64,000 nucleotides of DNA from positions 2,181,834 through 2,245,833 of the forward strand of contig NZ_CP045484.1 of the NCBI RefSeq assembly GCF_009729055.1, read 5' to 3'. Both the position numbers and the translations under genes were made by a program. The notes beneath the pieces are model-generated. The model did not search any database and was not told the origin of the DNA. It saw nothing but the letters and a program-made list of their open reading frames with translations. Numbering within the stretch: position 1 is the first letter of the stretch; each line of letters starts with the position of its first letter. This document shows, one piece after another, positions 7,073 through 22,465 of the stretch. This DNA comes from Sulfurisphaera ohwakuensis. Lineage in GTDB: Archaea; Thermoproteota; Thermoprotei_A; Sulfolobales; Sulfolobaceae.

Positions 7073-7780
7073 ATGATTTTAGATGAGATTATCGAGGAAT
7101 TAAAGTTTGCTGTTAAAGGAAAGAAACTTATTAACACATGTGTTGGAATAACATATACTGCATCGCTATTAAATGATGGAAGTTTAGGGATTGCACACAC
7201 TATACCAGACGGTTCTAATTCTTTAGCTGGTGAATTATTAGGAATGAACCTAGAGGATGTGATTAGTCTATTAAAAAATAATTCAATTGAAAGGGGTGTA
7301 CTTCTCTCAATATTGAACGCAGTTAGTGAGATAACTAATCCTCAAGAGGGAGATCCCTTAGATCTTCTTGAAGGTGGAAAATTATGTGTTTTCGGTTATG
7401 CTCCTAGAATAGATACTACTAAATTCTCCTCTATAATAGTCTATGATTTTCTATCTACTCAGGAGAGAAACCAAGGGAAAGTAGTGATTAAACCTTTTTC
7501 AACTTTTCGTGGCGAAGTTTGTGATTCTGCTGTTATATTTGGTTCTGCATTGGTCAATGGTTCAATAGATTCCATAGTAAAATCTATTTCTACGAACAAT
7601 TTAGTCCTAGAAGGAATATCTTCTGTTTTTGCTCCTAAAACTTTAAAGAATTATGGATTTAATATGATAGGAAAAATAGTAGCTATAGATAAACTAAAGG
7701 CATTTAGAATTGTATGTGAAGGCGGCGATCCTAGTAAGTTGGCTACATATACAAGAAAAATTTACGCTAAATTAGATTGA
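7073..7780 (+). CDS. DUF4213/DUF364 putative heavy-metal chelation protein
   Basis: 235 residues. The N-terminal third (about 1-80) matches DUF4213 (enolase-like), and the rest DUF364, a Rossmann-like domain: landmarks are VGITYTASLL, SLAGELLGMNLEDVI, the junction ITNPQEGDPLDLLEGGKLCVFGYAPRID in pieces, and a C-terminal MIGKIVAIDKLKAFRIVCEGGDP. The family is annotated as putative heavy-metal chelation but has no firmly known reaction. It follows the SQR-like gene across the guide RNA chain and converges with the gene at 7767, overlapping by 14 bases. Confidence 0.7.
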   Translation: MILDEIIEELKFAVKGKKLINTCVGITYTASLLNDGSLGIAHTIPDGSNSLAGELLGMNLEDVISLLKNNSIERGVLLSILNAVSEITNPQEGDPLDLLEGGKLCVFGYAPRIDTTKFSSIIVYDFLSTQERNQGKVVIKPFSTFRGEVCDSAVIFGSALVNGSIDSIVKSISTNNLVLEGISSVFAPKTLKNYGFNMIGKIVAIDKLKAFRIVCEGGDPSKLATYTRKIYAKLD

Positions 7781-8924
7781 ACTCTATTTTATCTATTGAA
7801 TCATAGCAAGAATTTTTATATTTAAAATCTTCTTTACACCCGTTATCCTTAACAATTTCAACTCTTATATCATTCTTTATTTCTTTTCTACTCTTTATTA
7901 ACTCTTTTAGCTTTATATAAGCTATAGCTACTCTAGAAAGAACCCTAATATCTGTACCTAGCGTATATGCTATTTTTAGCGCTTTTTCAGCTTTTTCTTT
8001 CACTTTATCATCATCTGTTATGGCCCATAACTTTGCTAAAAATATTGATGTTTCAGCATTAGCTAACGGTTCAAAATATTCGTGTTTAGTTATAGGATCT
8101 ATAGGTGGATAGTCTCTAAATCCAATATCACTTTCTAAATTGTTTATTATCCAATCATAGATTTTTAGAGAAAGATTAAGAAATTTATTGTCAAAGGTTC
8201 TTTGATATAATGAAAGTAAGGCTGTTCCAACAATAGCCTCATCGACGAGTAATCCTTTAACTTCCTTTCTTGAGCTTCTAAACACTTCTCCATTTTCGGT
8301 TATTCTTTCTATTAACTTATCTTTTACATCAGTAATATTGTAGATGGTCTCTAATGCAAGAATATTAGTGTATGTTTCATCTAGAGTTGTATCAATCTTT
8401 CCAGTAAGTAAGAATTTTCCAAGAGTATCTAAAGGTGATATAATATTTATTATCTTTTGATATTCTTTATGTACGTCAGCATAGAAAAGTAAAAATTCTA
8501 TCCCTCTAAAATCTATTGGATTTCCTTCACTAGCAAAATTAATTATGTCGAGGAACTCTGCAACGTTAACTTCTTCTATTTGTTGTGGTCTAGGAAATTC
8601 TATTCCCTCTAATTTTTCTTTTTTCGTATAAATTTCTCTTAATTTTTCTTGAATATATTCAATATCTAAAGATTCTATAACTGCTATGGTTTTTCCATCT
8701 AAATCTAATATACTTAATGAAGGGATTATACCTCTAGATAGTCTGACTGTATATTGTAAATATTCATTCGCATTAACTTTGAAAAGGTAATATTTTTGTG
8801 ATATCTGAAGTTTCTTTATTTTCTCGAATAGTTCATCACAGATATTACAATTTTCACTAGTAAAGAAGACACCAATCAATTTATCATAGAACTTAGCGTC
8901 TGAAAATATTTTTTCACTTATCAT
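7767..8924 (-). CDS. Thioredoxin-like plus six-hairpin-type domain protein (short YyaL/SSP411 relative)
   Basis: 385 residues in two parts. Residues about 1-110 form a thioredoxin-like fold with a CxxC site (SENCNICDELFEKI, near residue 26) and the cis-proline region RGIIPSLSILDLDGK. Residues about 150-350 are helical with repeats typical of the alpha/alpha barrel of YyaL/spermatogenesis-associated protein 20: VKGLLVDEAIVGTALLSLYQRT and YFEPLANAETSIFLAKLW. Full-length YyaL proteins exceed 600 residues, so this is a reduced version. Function unknown; a redox-linked role with a bound sugar-like ligand is only inferred from the fold. Convergent with the DUF364 gene. Confidence 0.65.
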   Translation of the reverse strand: MISEKIFSDAKFYDKLIGVFFTSENCNICDELFEKIKKLQISQKYYLFKVNANEYLQYTVRLSRGIIPSLSILDLDGKTIAVIESLDIEYIQEKLREIYTKKEKLEGIEFPRPQQIEEVNVAEFLDIINFASEGNPIDFRGIEFLLFYADVHKEYQKIINIISPLDTLGKFLLTGKIDTTLDETYTNILALETIYNITDVKDKLIERITENGEVFRSSRKEVKGLLVDEAIVGTALLSLYQRTFDNKFLNLSLKIYDWIINNLESDIGFRDYPPIDPITKHEYFEPLANAETSIFLAKLWAITDDDKVKEKAEKALKIAYTLGTDIRVLSRVAIAYIKLKELIKSRKEIKNDIRVEIVKDNGCKEDFKYKNSCYDSIDKIEFNLI

Positions 8925-8969
8925 GAGTACCGCAATATTTATTTATGAATTAATGTTTTACTGTGTTTG

Positions 8970-9308
8970 ATGAGTAGACCACAAACTAAATGGACATGTG
9001 GATTTTGTGGAAAACCTATATATTGGGATGAATTATTTACATTTTTGTCAAATAAAGCAGTAGTGCACTATACATGCTTGAGAGAAAGAGCGACAAAAAC
9101 AAGTAAAATAAATCCAGAAGTTTTAAAAGTAGTATTAGATTCGTTAGAAGATGAATTAAATAAGATTGTAATCTACAAACAGAGACTAAATCAAGTTGGA
9201 GACAATGAAGATATTAAGAAAGTTTTAGATCAAACAGAAAAAGATGCAGAAAAAAATGCAGCCCAACTTACTCGATTAGTAGAAAAGTTAAGTGGAGTAT
9301 TATCTTAG
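8970..9308 (+). CDS. DUF2175-like protein with N-terminal zinc site
   Basis: 112 residues from ATG 8970 ([17 protein letters not shown]); a TTG three bases earlier is the only other option. A zinc-knuckle pattern CGFC at residues about 10-13 is followed by [11 protein letters not shown], giving CxxC...HxxC. The rest (about 45-112) is a charged helical region likely to form a coiled coil. This is the layout of DUF2175 proteins of Sulfolobales. The role is unknown; a small nucleic-acid or protein adaptor is possible. The divergent neighbour is the thioredoxin-like gene, with 45 bp between. Confidence 0.7.
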   Translation: MSRPQTKWTCGFCGKPIYWDELFTFLSNKAVVHYTCLRERATKTSKINPEVLKVVLDSLEDELNKIVIYKQRLNQVGDNEDIKKVLDQTEKDAEKNAAQLTRLVEKLSGVLS

Positions 9309-9363
9309 GATAATATTAACTGAAAAGTTTTTTACTTGTTTTTGAGAAAGCTTAATATTTAAA

Positions 9364-10137
9364 ATGAATGTTAAACTTGTTTCTTATACTCGTGATGGAG
9401 AAAAAGTTGTAGCAATAGCTTCTAAGATGAGTAGAAGTAGAAAGGGTTGGGACTATCACGAAAAAACAATGACTGATGAAGAAATTGAGGTTTGGATCAG
9501 AGATGCAATTCTGCACGGGTACTGGAGTGTTCTTGAGCATAGTATTTACACTTTTTCTATAGAGGGGATTAGCAGGGTAGCATCTCACCAGTTAGTTAGA
9601 CATAGGATAGCCTCTTACACTCAAATGAGTCACAGATTTGCTAAGCCTATAGATGAGTACTATAAACCGATAACCCCGCCATCAGTAGAAAAGAGAGCTA
9701 AAGAAATTATAGAAAAAGCATATCAGGAAGCCTATGAAAACTATTTCAAACTCCTTCAAGATGGTGTACCAGAAGAGGATGCTAGATATGTTTTACCTAA
9801 TGGTGTAAATACTAACATAGTCGTCACAATGAATGCTAGAGAATTATACAATTTCTTTGCACTTAGACTTTGTTCAAGGGCTCAATGGGAAATTAGGGCT
9901 ATTGCATGGAAGATGTTGGAAGAAGTTAAAAAAGTTCATCCCAGACTCTTCCGTTATGTAGGTCCTAATTGTATAATTCATGAAAACTTCATTAGAAACG
10001 AACCTATTACTTTAGACGATGTACTACAAAAGGACAATATAGAGTTTATATCTCAACGTTGTATTGAAGGGGTTATGAGGGATGGAATTTTAAAATGTAT
10101 AAGAAATTCTAAGCATGTTTTGGAATATTTAAAGTAA
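9364..10137 (+). CDS. thyX: Flavin-dependent thymidylate synthase ThyX
   Basis: 257 residues. The ThyX signature RHRxxSxxxxSxR is present as [13 protein letters not shown] (residues 79-91), with the upstream helix [18 protein letters not shown] and the later [22 protein letters not shown], all typical of the family. ThyX methylates dUMP to dTMP using methylene-tetrahydrofolate (or the archaeal analogue) with FAD and NADPH. The start at ATG 9364 follows an AT-rich promoter region directly. It stands alone, immediately upstream of the complex I operon but separated by about 115 bp with its own promoter-like sequence. Confidence 0.95.
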   Translation: MNVKLVSYTRDGEKVVAIASKMSRSRKGWDYHEKTMTDEEIEVWIRDAILHGYWSVLEHSIYTFSIEGISRVASHQLVRHRIASYTQMSHRFAKPIDEYYKPITPPSVEKRAKEIIEKAYQEAYENYFKLLQDGVPEEDARYVLPNGVNTNIVVTMNARELYNFFALRLCSRAQWEIRAIAWKMLEEVKKVHPRLFRYVGPNCIIHENFIRNEPITLDDVLQKDNIEFISQRCIEGVMRDGILKCIRNSKHVLEYLK

Positions 10138-10221
10138 ATTCATTTTTTTAAATATCACATATACAAATGCTCTAAATTGATTTTTGCTTTTAAATTACCT
10201 TTTTCGAACAATTAGTAGAAA

Positions 10222-10230
10222 AATATTTTA
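10222..10230 (+). promoter_or_regulatory. TATA box of the complex I operon
   Basis: AATATTTTA centred near 10226 lies about 28 bp before the ATG of nuoA at 10254. That is the spacing expected for a leaderless archaeal transcript starting on the ATG itself, and it supports 10254 rather than the TTG at 10251. Confidence 0.55.
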
Positions 10231-10253
10231 GGCATTCTCGTTATTGATACTTG

Positions 10254-10640
10254 ATGGCATTAACTCAAGCATTACTAGCTTTTGGACTTCCAGTTATTTT
10301 GTTCCTTATAGCTGGATATGGTGGTTATAAGATACTTTCCATGGTTGTGCCTAGCGAATATAATCCAGTTAAGGTTAGTAGATTCGAAGCTGGTAATATA
10401 CCATACGGTGAAGGTAGACTTTGGTTCCCTCTTCAATATTATGGGTATGTTTTAGTATATACTTCTATTGAGCCTATTGTAGTTTTGTTCTTTGCTATAT
10501 CGGAAGCTGCTTATACAACCTCGTTTATCCTATTTAGAGATCTTTTAATACTTATATTGTCAAGCATTGTAATTTTATATCCAATACTTTATTACGCAGT
10601 AAAACAAGTGAACACAATAGAGTATTGGCTTTTAAGGTGA
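10254..10640 (+). CDS. nuoA: Complex I subunit A (NuoA)
   Basis: 128 residues with three transmembrane helices (about 5-28, 65-88, 95-118). Between helices 1 and 2 lies [23 protein letters not shown], the conserved NuoA loop in which the usual E-x-G pattern is kept (FEAGN). NuoA sits at the membrane/peripheral arm junction close to the quinone tunnel. It is the first gene of the operon. The next gene overlaps slightly or follows within 6 bases, depending on its start. Confidence 0.92.
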   Translation: MALTQALLAFGLPVILFLIAGYGGYKILSMVVPSEYNPVKVSRFEAGNIPYGEGRLWFPLQYYGYVLVYTSIEPIVVLFFAISEAAYTTSFILFRDLLILILSSIVILYPILYYAVKQVNTIEYWLLR

Positions 10641-10645
10641 AATTT

Positions 10646-11123
10646 ATGGCTCAAACTGTTCAATCTATATTAAATTCTATATTTTCTCAAGTTCAAAGCA
10701 AATTTAAAGTTACTGGAAAAGTAGAGAGTGATAAAAGGGCATCTATTCAAGTAGATAGATCTCAGATAGTTGAAGTAGCAGATTTTCTTAAAAGTCTTGG
10801 TTTTGATCATGTTAAAAGCGTCACTGCAATTGACTATCCAGATGCTCAAGAGTTTGAAGTAGTTTATCATATCTCTTCTTATTCAAATATTGATTTAGCT
10901 AAAACTATTGTGGCCTTAAGAACAAGAGTAAAATATGATGATCCTAAATTGCCTTCTTTATATAAGATTTGGGAAAGTGTTTGGACTGGGGAAAGGGAAA
11001 CATATGAAATGTATGGAATAATATTTGAGGGTCATCCAGATTTAAGAAGGCTATTTTTACCAGAAGATTTTGAAGGTGTTTATCCCATGAGAAAGAGCTA
11101 TAAGATTAAGACGGAGGGGTTAT

Positions 11124-11143
<20 letters not shown>
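10646..11143 (+). CDS. nuoC: Complex I subunit C (NuoC, 30-kDa type)
   Basis: About 165 residues from ATG 10646 ([13 protein letters not shown]), preceded by AAGGTGAA as a ribosome site; a TTG at 10625 is in frame but inside nuoA. The 30-kDa subunit signature is clear: [16 protein letters not shown], then [44 protein letters not shown]. NuoC binds NuoD in the peripheral arm near the quinone site. Notably, nuoB does not lie between nuoA and nuoC as it does in most operons. Confidence 0.93.
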
Positions 11144-12340
<1,197 letters not shown>

Positions 12341-12341
<1 letters not shown>

Positions 12342-13402
12342 TGGTGGATGTACTTTCAGCTATTAGATACTATTTCTTTTATCCATCTTTTTTTGCAGTA
12401 ATTATATTTCCCGGATTAATATTTACTACAATAATATTATTACTTACAATATGGTTTGAGAGGAAAGCTGCTGCCAGAGTTCAGATGAGATATGGCCCTC
12501 TATATGTATCGAAAAGGACTGGTGGTATTACACAGTTGATAGCTGATGCTATAAGGTTGGTATTCTCAGAAATAATTATCCCAACTGGAGTAAATCCTAC
12601 GCTTTATGTTTTAGCTCCAATATTTCCTATAACATTCAGTTTTATACCAATGGCTCTTATACCATTTTCTGCAATACCCCAAGGTGGTTCAGTATTATCA
12701 CCATACTTCCATTTCTTCTATGACCCTAACATAAATAGTGGAATCTTTGTAGGCTACTTCTTGCCGTATAATATGATTTTAATTTTAGGATTATCTTCTG
12801 TTGTTCCAGTATTTATATTGCTTCAAGCATGGGCTACTAATAACAGATTCGCTATTGTAGGTGCAGTTAGGGAAGCCTTATTGTCCGTGTCATATGATGT
12901 TCTTTTAGTAATGTCAGTTGTTGCAATTGCAATAGAATATCATACGTTAGATATTGCTAAGGTTGTAGAATCTGGAATACCTGGCATCGTTGCTAATCCT
13001 CTAGCTGCTATCGTTTTTCTAGTCGGTATGCTAATGGGAACTGGAAGATTTCCGTTTGAGATTGTTGAGGCTGAGAGCGAATTAGTTGTAGGTCCTTCAA
13101 CAGAGTATAGTGGCTTTTTATTCGTTTTAGCGATGGGAGGAAGCTATATTTCGACTTTTGCATTATCATTTGTTTTCTCTGATCTCTTCTTGGGCGGATG
13201 GCTTCCGTTAAATGGTTTACCAGGGGCTCTAATAAATGCAATAAAGGCTATAATTGTTTTATGGTTTACTGTATTTTTAAGAAGTGTTTATGGCAGATAT
13301 AGGATTGATCAAGCCTTAAGGGGTTCTTGGAAATATTTACTTCCCGTAGCTTTTGCCTCTTTAGTTTTAGGTTTGGTGGTGGGATGGTTATGGATAAAGT
13401 AA
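12341..13402 (+). CDS. nuoH: Complex I subunit H (NuoH)
   Basis: 353 residues with about eight transmembrane helices. Diagnostic loops are [14 protein letters not shown] (about residue 38-51), which is the NuoH ER.A..Q.R.GP motif, and [24 protein letters not shown] in the middle, the conserved cytoplasmic quinone-chamber loop. NuoH couples quinone reduction to the membrane arm. ATG 12341 overlaps the nuoD stop by one base. The 3' end overlaps nuoI by 13 bases. Confidence 0.95.
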
Positions 13403-13893
13403 AAGAATATAAAAAAGAAAAAAATCCGTTTAGATTATTTGTAGATCATTTAAATGCAGTAGGAACTGGAATAAAGTACATGATACAACCTCAAAGGATA
13501 ACATTAAAATATCCAGAAGAATCGCTAACATTACCAACTGGTTATAGAGGAATGATAAGGTTATACAAAGATATTTGTATAGGGTGTACTTTATGTGCAT
13601 TAATTTGCCCAGCAGACGCAATGAAAATGGTAACTGAGGGAGGAAAGAAGTTTCCCTCAATTAACTATGGTAGATGTGTATTCTGTGGTTTTTGTGTTGA
13701 TGTCTGTCCAGTTGACGCCTTAAAGGAGACTAGGGTTCATGATGCTGTATTTACCAATAGGAGAGATTTAGTATTTAGACCAGATAGGTTTGATCAAGAT
13801 TTTGATCAACCGATACCTTCTCAAGGTATAGTGAAAAAAGTTAGAGCTGTTGTTGACGAAAAGAAGGGGATCAAATATGTCCCTGATGAGTGA
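13390..13893 (+). CDS. nuoI: Complex I subunit I (NuoI, 2x[4Fe-4S] ferredoxin)
   Basis: About 167 residues from ATG 13390 ([11 protein letters not shown]), chosen because GGTGGTGGG ends seven bases before it; ATG 13384 is also possible and a longer frame from 13327 is not credible. Two ferredoxin motifs, [12 protein letters not shown] and [12 protein letters not shown], bind clusters N6a and N6b that carry electrons toward NuoB. The rest matches NuoI. The last residues overlap the nuoJ start region. Confidence 0.94.
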   Translation: MDKVKEYKKEKNPFRLFVDHLNAVGTGIKYMIQPQRITLKYPEESLTLPTGYRGMIRLYKDICIGCTLCALICPADAMKMVTEGGKKFPSINYGRCVFCGFCVDVCPVDALKETRVHDAVFTNRRDLVFRPDRFDQDFDQPIPSQGIVKKVRAVVDEKKGIKYVPDE

Positions 13894-14374
13894 TTTTCAA
13901 GTTTCATTTTTTGTATTTTTTGGAATAATAAGTATTGCTTCTGCACTGTTTATAACTAGGCAAAAGAATGTATTTTATGCAGCGATAGGTCTAGTATTTT
14001 TAGGAATATCCGTTGCTGCTATGATAGCGTTAATTAATTTTGCTTACTCGTTTTATTCAGCATTTCATATTTTACTCTATGTTGGTTCAACTGTAGTGTT
14101 TTTAGCAATTTCTCTAGTAATGTTTAGAGGGTTAAATGTTAAAGAGGTTAAGATAAGTTGGGCTCCTATAATAGCGTTGCTTGTTGGTGTTTTCGTATTT
14201 ATTGATATATTTGCTACTTTCTCTAGTATAACACCAGTTTCAACATTAGAGATCTTTAGTTTACAAACTTTAGCTAATGAAATTTTACAAAACTATTGGT
14301 TCCCAGCACTTATCCTAATAATAGCACTTTTAACAACTATGATTGAGGCTATATCTCTCGCACGGAGGGATTAA
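13877..14374 (+). CDS. nuoJ: Complex I subunit J (NuoJ)
   Basis: About 165 residues from ATG 13877 ([16 protein letters not shown]), with GAAGGGG 8-14 bases upstream as a ribosome site. Five transmembrane helices are visible. The third contains [21 protein letters not shown], the pi-bulge helix region typical of NuoJ. It overlaps the end of nuoI by 17 bases, and its stop lies just before the nuoK ATG. Confidence 0.9.
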   Translation: MSLMSDFQVSFFVFFGIISIASALFITRQKNVFYAAIGLVFLGISVAAMIALINFAYSFYSAFHILLYVGSTVVFLAISLVMFRGLNVKEVKISWAPIIALLVGVFVFIDIFATFSSITPVSTLEIFSLQTLANEILQNYWFPALILIIALLTTMIEAISLARRD

Positions 14375-14375
14375 T

Positions 14376-14660
14376 ATGATTCTTCCTTACTTTGGTTTGG
14401 TTATAGGTATAATTCTTGGAAGTATAGGAGTATATGGATTACTAAATAGTAAAAATATAGTAAGAATACTTCTGTCATCAGAAATTATATTTAATTCTTC
14501 AATACTACTTGTTTTTTCGGCTTCTGCAATACTAGGTAGAGTTTATCTTCCTATTGTTTTTTCTATTTTTGCTGTTAGTATGGGATTAGTCGAAGTTGTA
14601 GTTGCTTTTGCAGCTATAATTCTTTATTATAGGAATAAAAATTCTCTAGAGGTGGAATAA
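14376..14660 (+). CDS. nuoK: Complex I subunit K (NuoK)
   Basis: About 94 residues from ATG 14376 ([15 protein letters not shown]), preceded by GGAGGG. Three transmembrane helices with the NuoK elements [28 protein letters not shown] (glutamate in the second helix, SSEII) and [19 protein letters not shown] with a glutamate in the third. These buried acidic residues take part in proton transfer. One base separates the stop from the next start. Confidence 0.92.
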   Translation: MILPYFGLVIGIILGSIGVYGLLNSKNIVRILLSSEIIFNSSILLVFSASAILGRVYLPIVFSIFAVSMGLVEVVVAFAAIILYYRNKNSLEVE

Positions 14661-14661
14661 G

Positions 14662-18078
<3,417 letters not shown>

Positions 18079-18081
18079 AAT

Positions 18082-19470
18082 ATGATACTTCAATATATTC
18101 CTATAGTTCTTCCTTCAATTTTAATAGTATTTTCATCTATAGCTGTCCTATATATTGATAATGGTACTAGAAGCAGATATATTATAGCAGTCGATTTATC
18201 TATTAGTACTCTGCTGGTTTCTTTTTTAACTCTAATAATTTTTTACGGGTTAGGATATTATGGCTACTCTCTATTTTCTTCTACTCTTTACTTATCTAAT
18301 TTCGGATATTTCATTGCAGTATCGGCAATATTAGCTACAATAATAGTTATTTATGGAGGAATGGAAAGCTTAGAGCCTATTAAGACTAGATCCTCTTTCT
18401 TATCCTTAGCGATGTTAACAGATTTAGGCGTAATTTATTTAGGTTTCGCATATAATGTAATTACCATACTAGCATCGTGGGGTATAGCATCTGCCGCAAC
18501 TTATGTAATTGCAATGATTAGGAAGGACTACTCTTCGACTATTGCTGGAGTAAAATACTTAATTATGGGGTTACTCTCAAGCTCTCTAATGGTTTTAGGT
18601 TTCGCATTCTTCATTTTAGGAATTGGTTCTCTATCATTAGATGCTACTATAAACTACCAAACTTTAGTAATACTAGGGATTATGCTTCTTTCAATAGCTT
18701 TCCTCTTTAAAGTAGGGGCTTTTCCATTTCAAGCATGGCTTCCAGATGTATACTCTATGTCAGACAGAATATCTGTAGCTTTTGTATCAAGTGTAGGTAA
18801 AATAGTAGGTATTGCACCTCTCTTTGATATAATCTATTTCTTAAAACCATCTGGTATAGTAGGATTCTCCATATTCGTAATTTTTGCTTTGATTACAGTA
18901 ATGAGCCTAATATTTGGAAATATAGTAGCTTTCTCGAGGCAAGATTTTGCGTCAATGTTAGCATATAGTAGTATTACCCAAGTGGGGTTTATGCTAATTG
19001 CAATAACTATGCTACCTTATAATCCAACTGTTTCTACTAGTGGATTAATGGTTTATTTATTAGCTTACTCAATAGCTCAGGCCGGTTTATTTATTGCTCT
19101 ATCTCATATAGAGAAAGTTAGCGGAACTAGTTATATTGAAGGTTTTAGAGGAATGAGTTCTAGTGATAAAGCCTTAGCATTTGCGCTTTCAATATTACTC
19201 CTAAGCTTATTAGGTATACCGCCAATATTAGGATTTTGGGCTAAATTATTTGTTCTAGAAGCATCATTCTCACAACCATGGTTAACTGTTATTGGGTTTT
19301 TGAATAGTGCTGTATCAGCTGGATACTATATACCGCCAATTAGAGAAATTTTTAGAGAAGGAGACTTTAGGAATGTAAATTCTACAGAAAGAGATGCAGC
19401 AATTATAGCATCAATTTTAAGTATAGCTTTGGGTATAGTAGCACCATTGATAGTAGGTGTTATATCTTGA
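18082..19470 (+). CDS. nuoN: Complex I subunit N (NuoN)
   Basis: 462 residues, about 13-14 transmembrane helices. Antiporter-family motifs are present: [34 protein letters not shown] in the middle, with the key lysine in FKVGA, and [20 protein letters not shown]. NuoN is the third proton-pumping antiporter-like subunit. It starts 3 bases after the fused subunit, and its stop TGA overlaps the TTG start of the next gene. Confidence 0.93.
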   Translation: MILQYIPIVLPSILIVFSSIAVLYIDNGTRSRYIIAVDLSISTLLVSFLTLIIFYGLGYYGYSLFSSTLYLSNFGYFIAVSAILATIIVIYGGMESLEPIKTRSSFLSLAMLTDLGVIYLGFAYNVITILASWGIASAATYVIAMIRKDYSSTIAGVKYLIMGLLSSSLMVLGFAFFILGIGSLSLDATINYQTLVILGIMLLSIAFLFKVGAFPFQAWLPDVYSMSDRISVAFVSSVGKIVGIAPLFDIIYFLKPSGIVGFSIFVIFALITVMSLIFGNIVAFSRQDFASMLAYSSITQVGFMLIAITMLPYNPTVSTSGLMVYLLAYSIAQAGLFIALSHIEKVSGTSYIEGFRGMSSSDKALAFALSILLLSLLGIPPILGFWAKLFVLEASFSQPWLTVIGFLNSAVSAGYYIPPIREIFREGDFRNVNSTERDAAIIASILSIALGIVAPLIVGVIS

Positions 19471-20510
19471 TTAAGGTTGCAATTTTTGGTGTAGGAAATG
19501 TTGCAAGTGCTCTTTTACAAGGTCTAGAATGGTTAAAGGAAGGAAAAAATTTACCAGGATTGTTAGATCTTAGTATTTCGCCTACGGAGATAGAAATTGT
19601 AAAGGCTTTCGATATAGATAAAAGAAAAGTAGGGAAAAAGATATCTGAAGCTATTTTTATGAAACCTAATGTAGTAAAAAAATATGTAGATGTAAAATTA
19701 GACATTATTGTTGAAAGAGGGCCAACATTAGATGGACTAGAAGGTTCATTATCTAACATTATCGAAGAATCTGAAGAGAAGCCTGTCGATGTTGAAAGTG
19801 AATTAAAAGATGTTGATGTTTCAATAAGTCTATTACCAGCTGGTACACAACAAGCCAACGAATATTATGCAAGTGCATCACTTAACGCTAATGTAGCTTT
19901 CATCAATGCAACACCTGCAGAAATAATTAATATATATGCTCCTAAATTTGCTGAGAAGAAAATACCAATATTTGGTGATGATTTGTTAAGTCAAATAGGT
20001 GGAACAATTTTACATACTGGTATTATAGAGTTTTTAAAAAGTAGAGGAGTGAAAGTAATAAGAACATATCAAATTGATATTTCAGGAAATACAGAGACTT
20101 ATGTTACACTAGAAGAATGGAGAAAAGATTTGAAAAAAGGAATTAAATCAAATTTTATTTCATCTCATGCTGATGATGCTCAAGTAATTGCAGGTACTTC
20201 AGATTATGTAGAATTTTTAGGAGATAGAAGAGTAAGTTACATGAGTATTGAAGGGATATACTCATTTGGTGTTCCATTTAAACTAGATATTTCGTTTAAA
20301 ACAGAAGATGCTCCTAACGCTGTAGTACCTTTAATAGATTTAATAAGATTAGCTAAAATAGCTAAAGATAATGGAATTGGCGGCGCAATACCACAGATCT
20401 GTGGATACTACTTCAAGAGACCGCCAAAAATTTATTCTTCGTTAGAAGAAGCTAAACATGAGTTACTTAATTTTGTTAAGATGATGACTGAACCCCGGCT
20501 AGATCGATGA
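19467..20510 (+). CDS. ino1: Inositol-1-phosphate synthase (myo-inositol-3-phosphate synthase)
   Basis: 347 residues, the short archaeal type. The N-terminus [20 protein letters not shown] is the NAD-binding glycine loop; [26 protein letters not shown] (in pieces) and [26 protein letters not shown] are conserved catalytic regions. It converts glucose 6-phosphate to inositol phosphate for archaeal inositol phospholipids. The TTG start at 19467 overlaps the nuoN stop as TTGA, with GGTG at 19457-19460 upstream, so it is read with the complex I operon. The stop falls inside a C/D guide RNA on the same strand. Confidence 0.9.
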   Translation: MIKVAIFGVGNVASALLQGLEWLKEGKNLPGLLDLSISPTEIEIVKAFDIDKRKVGKKISEAIFMKPNVVKKYVDVKLDIIVERGPTLDGLEGSLSNIIEESEEKPVDVESELKDVDVSISLLPAGTQQANEYYASASLNANVAFINATPAEIINIYAPKFAEKKIPIFGDDLLSQIGGTILHTGIIEFLKSRGVKVIRTYQIDISGNTETYVTLEEWRKDLKKGIKSNFISSHADDAQVIAGTSDYVEFLGDRRVSYMSIEGIYSFGVPFKLDISFKTEDAPNAVVPLIDLIRLAKIAKDNGIGGAIPQICGYYFKRPPKIYSSLEEAKHELLNFVKMMTEPRLDR

Positions 20511-20533
20511 TATAGCCGTGTGAGAACTGATTA
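20478..20533 (+). ncRNA. box C/D guide sRNA overlapping the end of ino1
   Basis: Plus strand: C box ATGATGA (20481-20487), guide CTGAACCCCGGC (20488-20499), D'-like TAGA (20500-20503), C'-like GATGATA (20506-20512), guide near GCCGTGTGAGAA (20515-20526), D box CTGA (20527-20530). C and D are perfect; D' and C' are degenerate. The 5' half is inside the last codons of ino1, whose TGA stop is at 20508-20510, so it may be released from the complex I/ino1 transcript. It fills the entire gap to the convergent thiI gene. Confidence 0.72.
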
Positions 20534-21637
20534 GACTTCAACAACTTCTGCTTCATCAATAAGTTTTTCATATTCAATGTTTACTTGTTTTTCACTCTCT
20601 AATACTTCCTCTAGATTTGCACTTGTTGTTGACTTACTTGATATTGCACAATATTCTGGTAACTTTGATGAGTACTCGTAAGTGCCCACTTTACGTGATA
20701 ATTCTATGATTTCTTCTTTATCAAATCCTATAAGCGGTCTAAAGATTGGAATATTAATACCGTACTCTGTAACAAATAAGTTTTTCATAGTTTGAGAAGA
20801 AACTTGTGATAATGACTCACCAGTAGTTACTGAATAAGCATTTATCTTCTTAGCAAGCAATTCTGCAGTCTTATACATTATGCGCTTTAGTACAACTACC
20901 CTAATATATCTTTTTACATCAGCTAATGCAGAAAGAACCTTAATTCCGTTAACGAAATAAACCTTAATTTTATGGCCACTATTCCACTCAGACAAGATCT
21001 TTACTTCATCTAACACTATCTTCTTGTGTACTTCTCCGCCTAGTTTAAAATTAAGCAAAGTTACTGATGAACCCCTTTTCATCATCATCCATGTAGCTAT
21101 TGGAGAATCAAAACCCCCTGAAAACAACACAATAGTTCTACCAGTAGTTCCTATGGGTAATCCTCTGGCCCCTTCATACACTTTATCATAAACATAAGCA
21201 TAATCTTGCCTAATATCTACATGGATTTCTATTTCTGGGTTTTCAAGATCAACTCCAGAAGAATAGGGATAAAGACTGCTTCCAATAACTTTTGCTGCAT
21301 CTAAACTGGTAAAATTATGTTTACCTACCCTTCTAACCCTTATAGCAAATTTCTTTCCTTTTACCTTTTCAGCATACTTATTCTTTACAAAATCTACTAT
21401 ATCTTGTAACTTTGAAAATGAAATTACATCAGCAGGAGAAAATGATGCTATGCCAAATACTTTACTTAACTTACTGAAATCTCCCTTAGTATTTAAAATA
21501 ATATAACCTTGATCAATACTAACTTCTTCTACATCTATAACATTCTTAATATTATTTATAAGTGCGTGTTCAAAGTTTTTCCTTGATCGTGGAGATTTTA
21601 TACCTATTTCTCCAGCTAGCCTAACAATAATTATCAT
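20531..21637 (-). CDS. thiI: tRNA 4-thiouridine synthetase ThiI
   Basis: 368 residues. An N-terminal ferredoxin-like and THUMP domain (about 1-165) includes KKFAIRVRRVGKHNFTS. The PP-loop ATPase motif SGGFDSPIATWMM (about residues 178-190) follows, and YSVTTGESLSQVSSQTMKNL and RPLIGFDKEEIIELSRKVGTYE complete the ThiI core. It adenylates U8 in tRNA for sulfur insertion and may also supply sulfur for thiamine. There is no C-terminal rhodanese domain, as is usual in archaea. It starts 14 bases downstream of the PAP2 gene stop on the same strand. Confidence 0.95.
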   Translation of the reverse strand: MIIIVRLAGEIGIKSPRSRKNFEHALINNIKNVIDVEEVSIDQGYIILNTKGDFSKLSKVFGIASFSPADVISFSKLQDIVDFVKNKYAEKVKGKKFAIRVRRVGKHNFTSLDAAKVIGSSLYPYSSGVDLENPEIEIHVDIRQDYAYVYDKVYEGARGLPIGTTGRTIVLFSGGFDSPIATWMMMKRGSSVTLLNFKLGGEVHKKIVLDEVKILSEWNSGHKIKVYFVNGIKVLSALADVKRYIRVVVLKRIMYKTAELLAKKINAYSVTTGESLSQVSSQTMKNLFVTEYGINIPIFRPLIGFDKEEIIELSRKVGTYEYSSKLPEYCAISSKSTTSANLEEVLESEKQVNIEYEKLIDEAEVVEV

Positions 21638-21650
21638 TAATTATATCATC

Positions 21651-22262
21651 TCATGAAACTTTAAATAGCTTCTCTATAGGCCTAAGTATTCCCTTACTCT
21701 CCATATCAACGGTAAAATAAGCTATCCAGGAACCTAAGAGCCAACCACCTAGAATATCAATAGGCCAATGAACACCAACATAAACCCTAGAATAAGATAC
21801 TATCAAAGCTTCAATGAAAAAGGGAATCCATAACCATCTAGGAGAAGTTTTATATAATACCATAGCACCATCACCTACAATTAAAGCGTGACCAGAAGGA
21901 TAACTATAATCATGTGGAGGCGGAACTAAAAGGTCAGCATGTATATAATAGAAAGGCCTTAATTGAGCCATAATTATTTTGCTAGCTTCACCTAAGATAA
22001 TAGCTAAAATAAAGGAGGCAGCAAGTGTTATAGCAATTCTTCTAGTCCTTTTAAATATTAAAAGAATAGCAGTTAAAGGAATCCACACATATTCTCTTCC
22101 ATACTTAGAAAAAAATACAAAGAAGGAATTCAGTAAAGCTATTTGGTGGTAATTAATTATCTTAAAAAGTAAAACATTTAGGGGAAAATTATACTCTCCA
22201 ACAATTTTTAAATAAATTGAGAGAATAATAAAAATAAATAAAAGGAACCAATATTTACGCAT
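21651..22262 (-). CDS. PAP2-family membrane phosphatase
   Basis: About 203 residues from ATG at 22260-22262 ([14 protein letters not shown]); a TTG at 22316 would add a poor leader. Around six transmembrane helices. The three PAP2 catalytic motifs are present: [12 protein letters not shown] (K...RP), YPSGHA, and [16 protein letters not shown] (SR...H...D). Members remove phosphate from lipid or polyprenyl phosphates at the membrane surface; a role in recycling dolichol-type pyrophosphate is inferred. Likely co-transcribed with thiI. Confidence 0.88.
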   Translation of the reverse strand: MRKYWFLLFIFIILSIYLKIVGEYNFPLNVLLFKIINYHQIALLNSFFVFFSKYGREYVWIPLTAILLIFKRTRRIAITLAASFILAIILGEASKIIMAQLRPFYYIHADLLVPPPHDYSYPSGHALIVGDGAMVLYKTSPRWLWIPFFIEALIVSYSRVYVGVHWPIDILGGWLLGSWIAYFTVDMESKGILRPIEKLFKVS

Positions 22263-22465
22263 ACTAAATAAGCTGAGAAAAAAGATTATAAAATTATTAC
22301 TAAGGCTAACTAGCAATAGATATTATGTGATTTTAGCATATCGTTTTAGCTTATTAAGGTTATTACGATTCGCTTCTATATTGAAATAGTAATAAATTAT
22401 ATGAAATTTTTATATTAATCATTTAGGAATATAAAAATAAAATATTAAAAGCTATAATTAATCTT

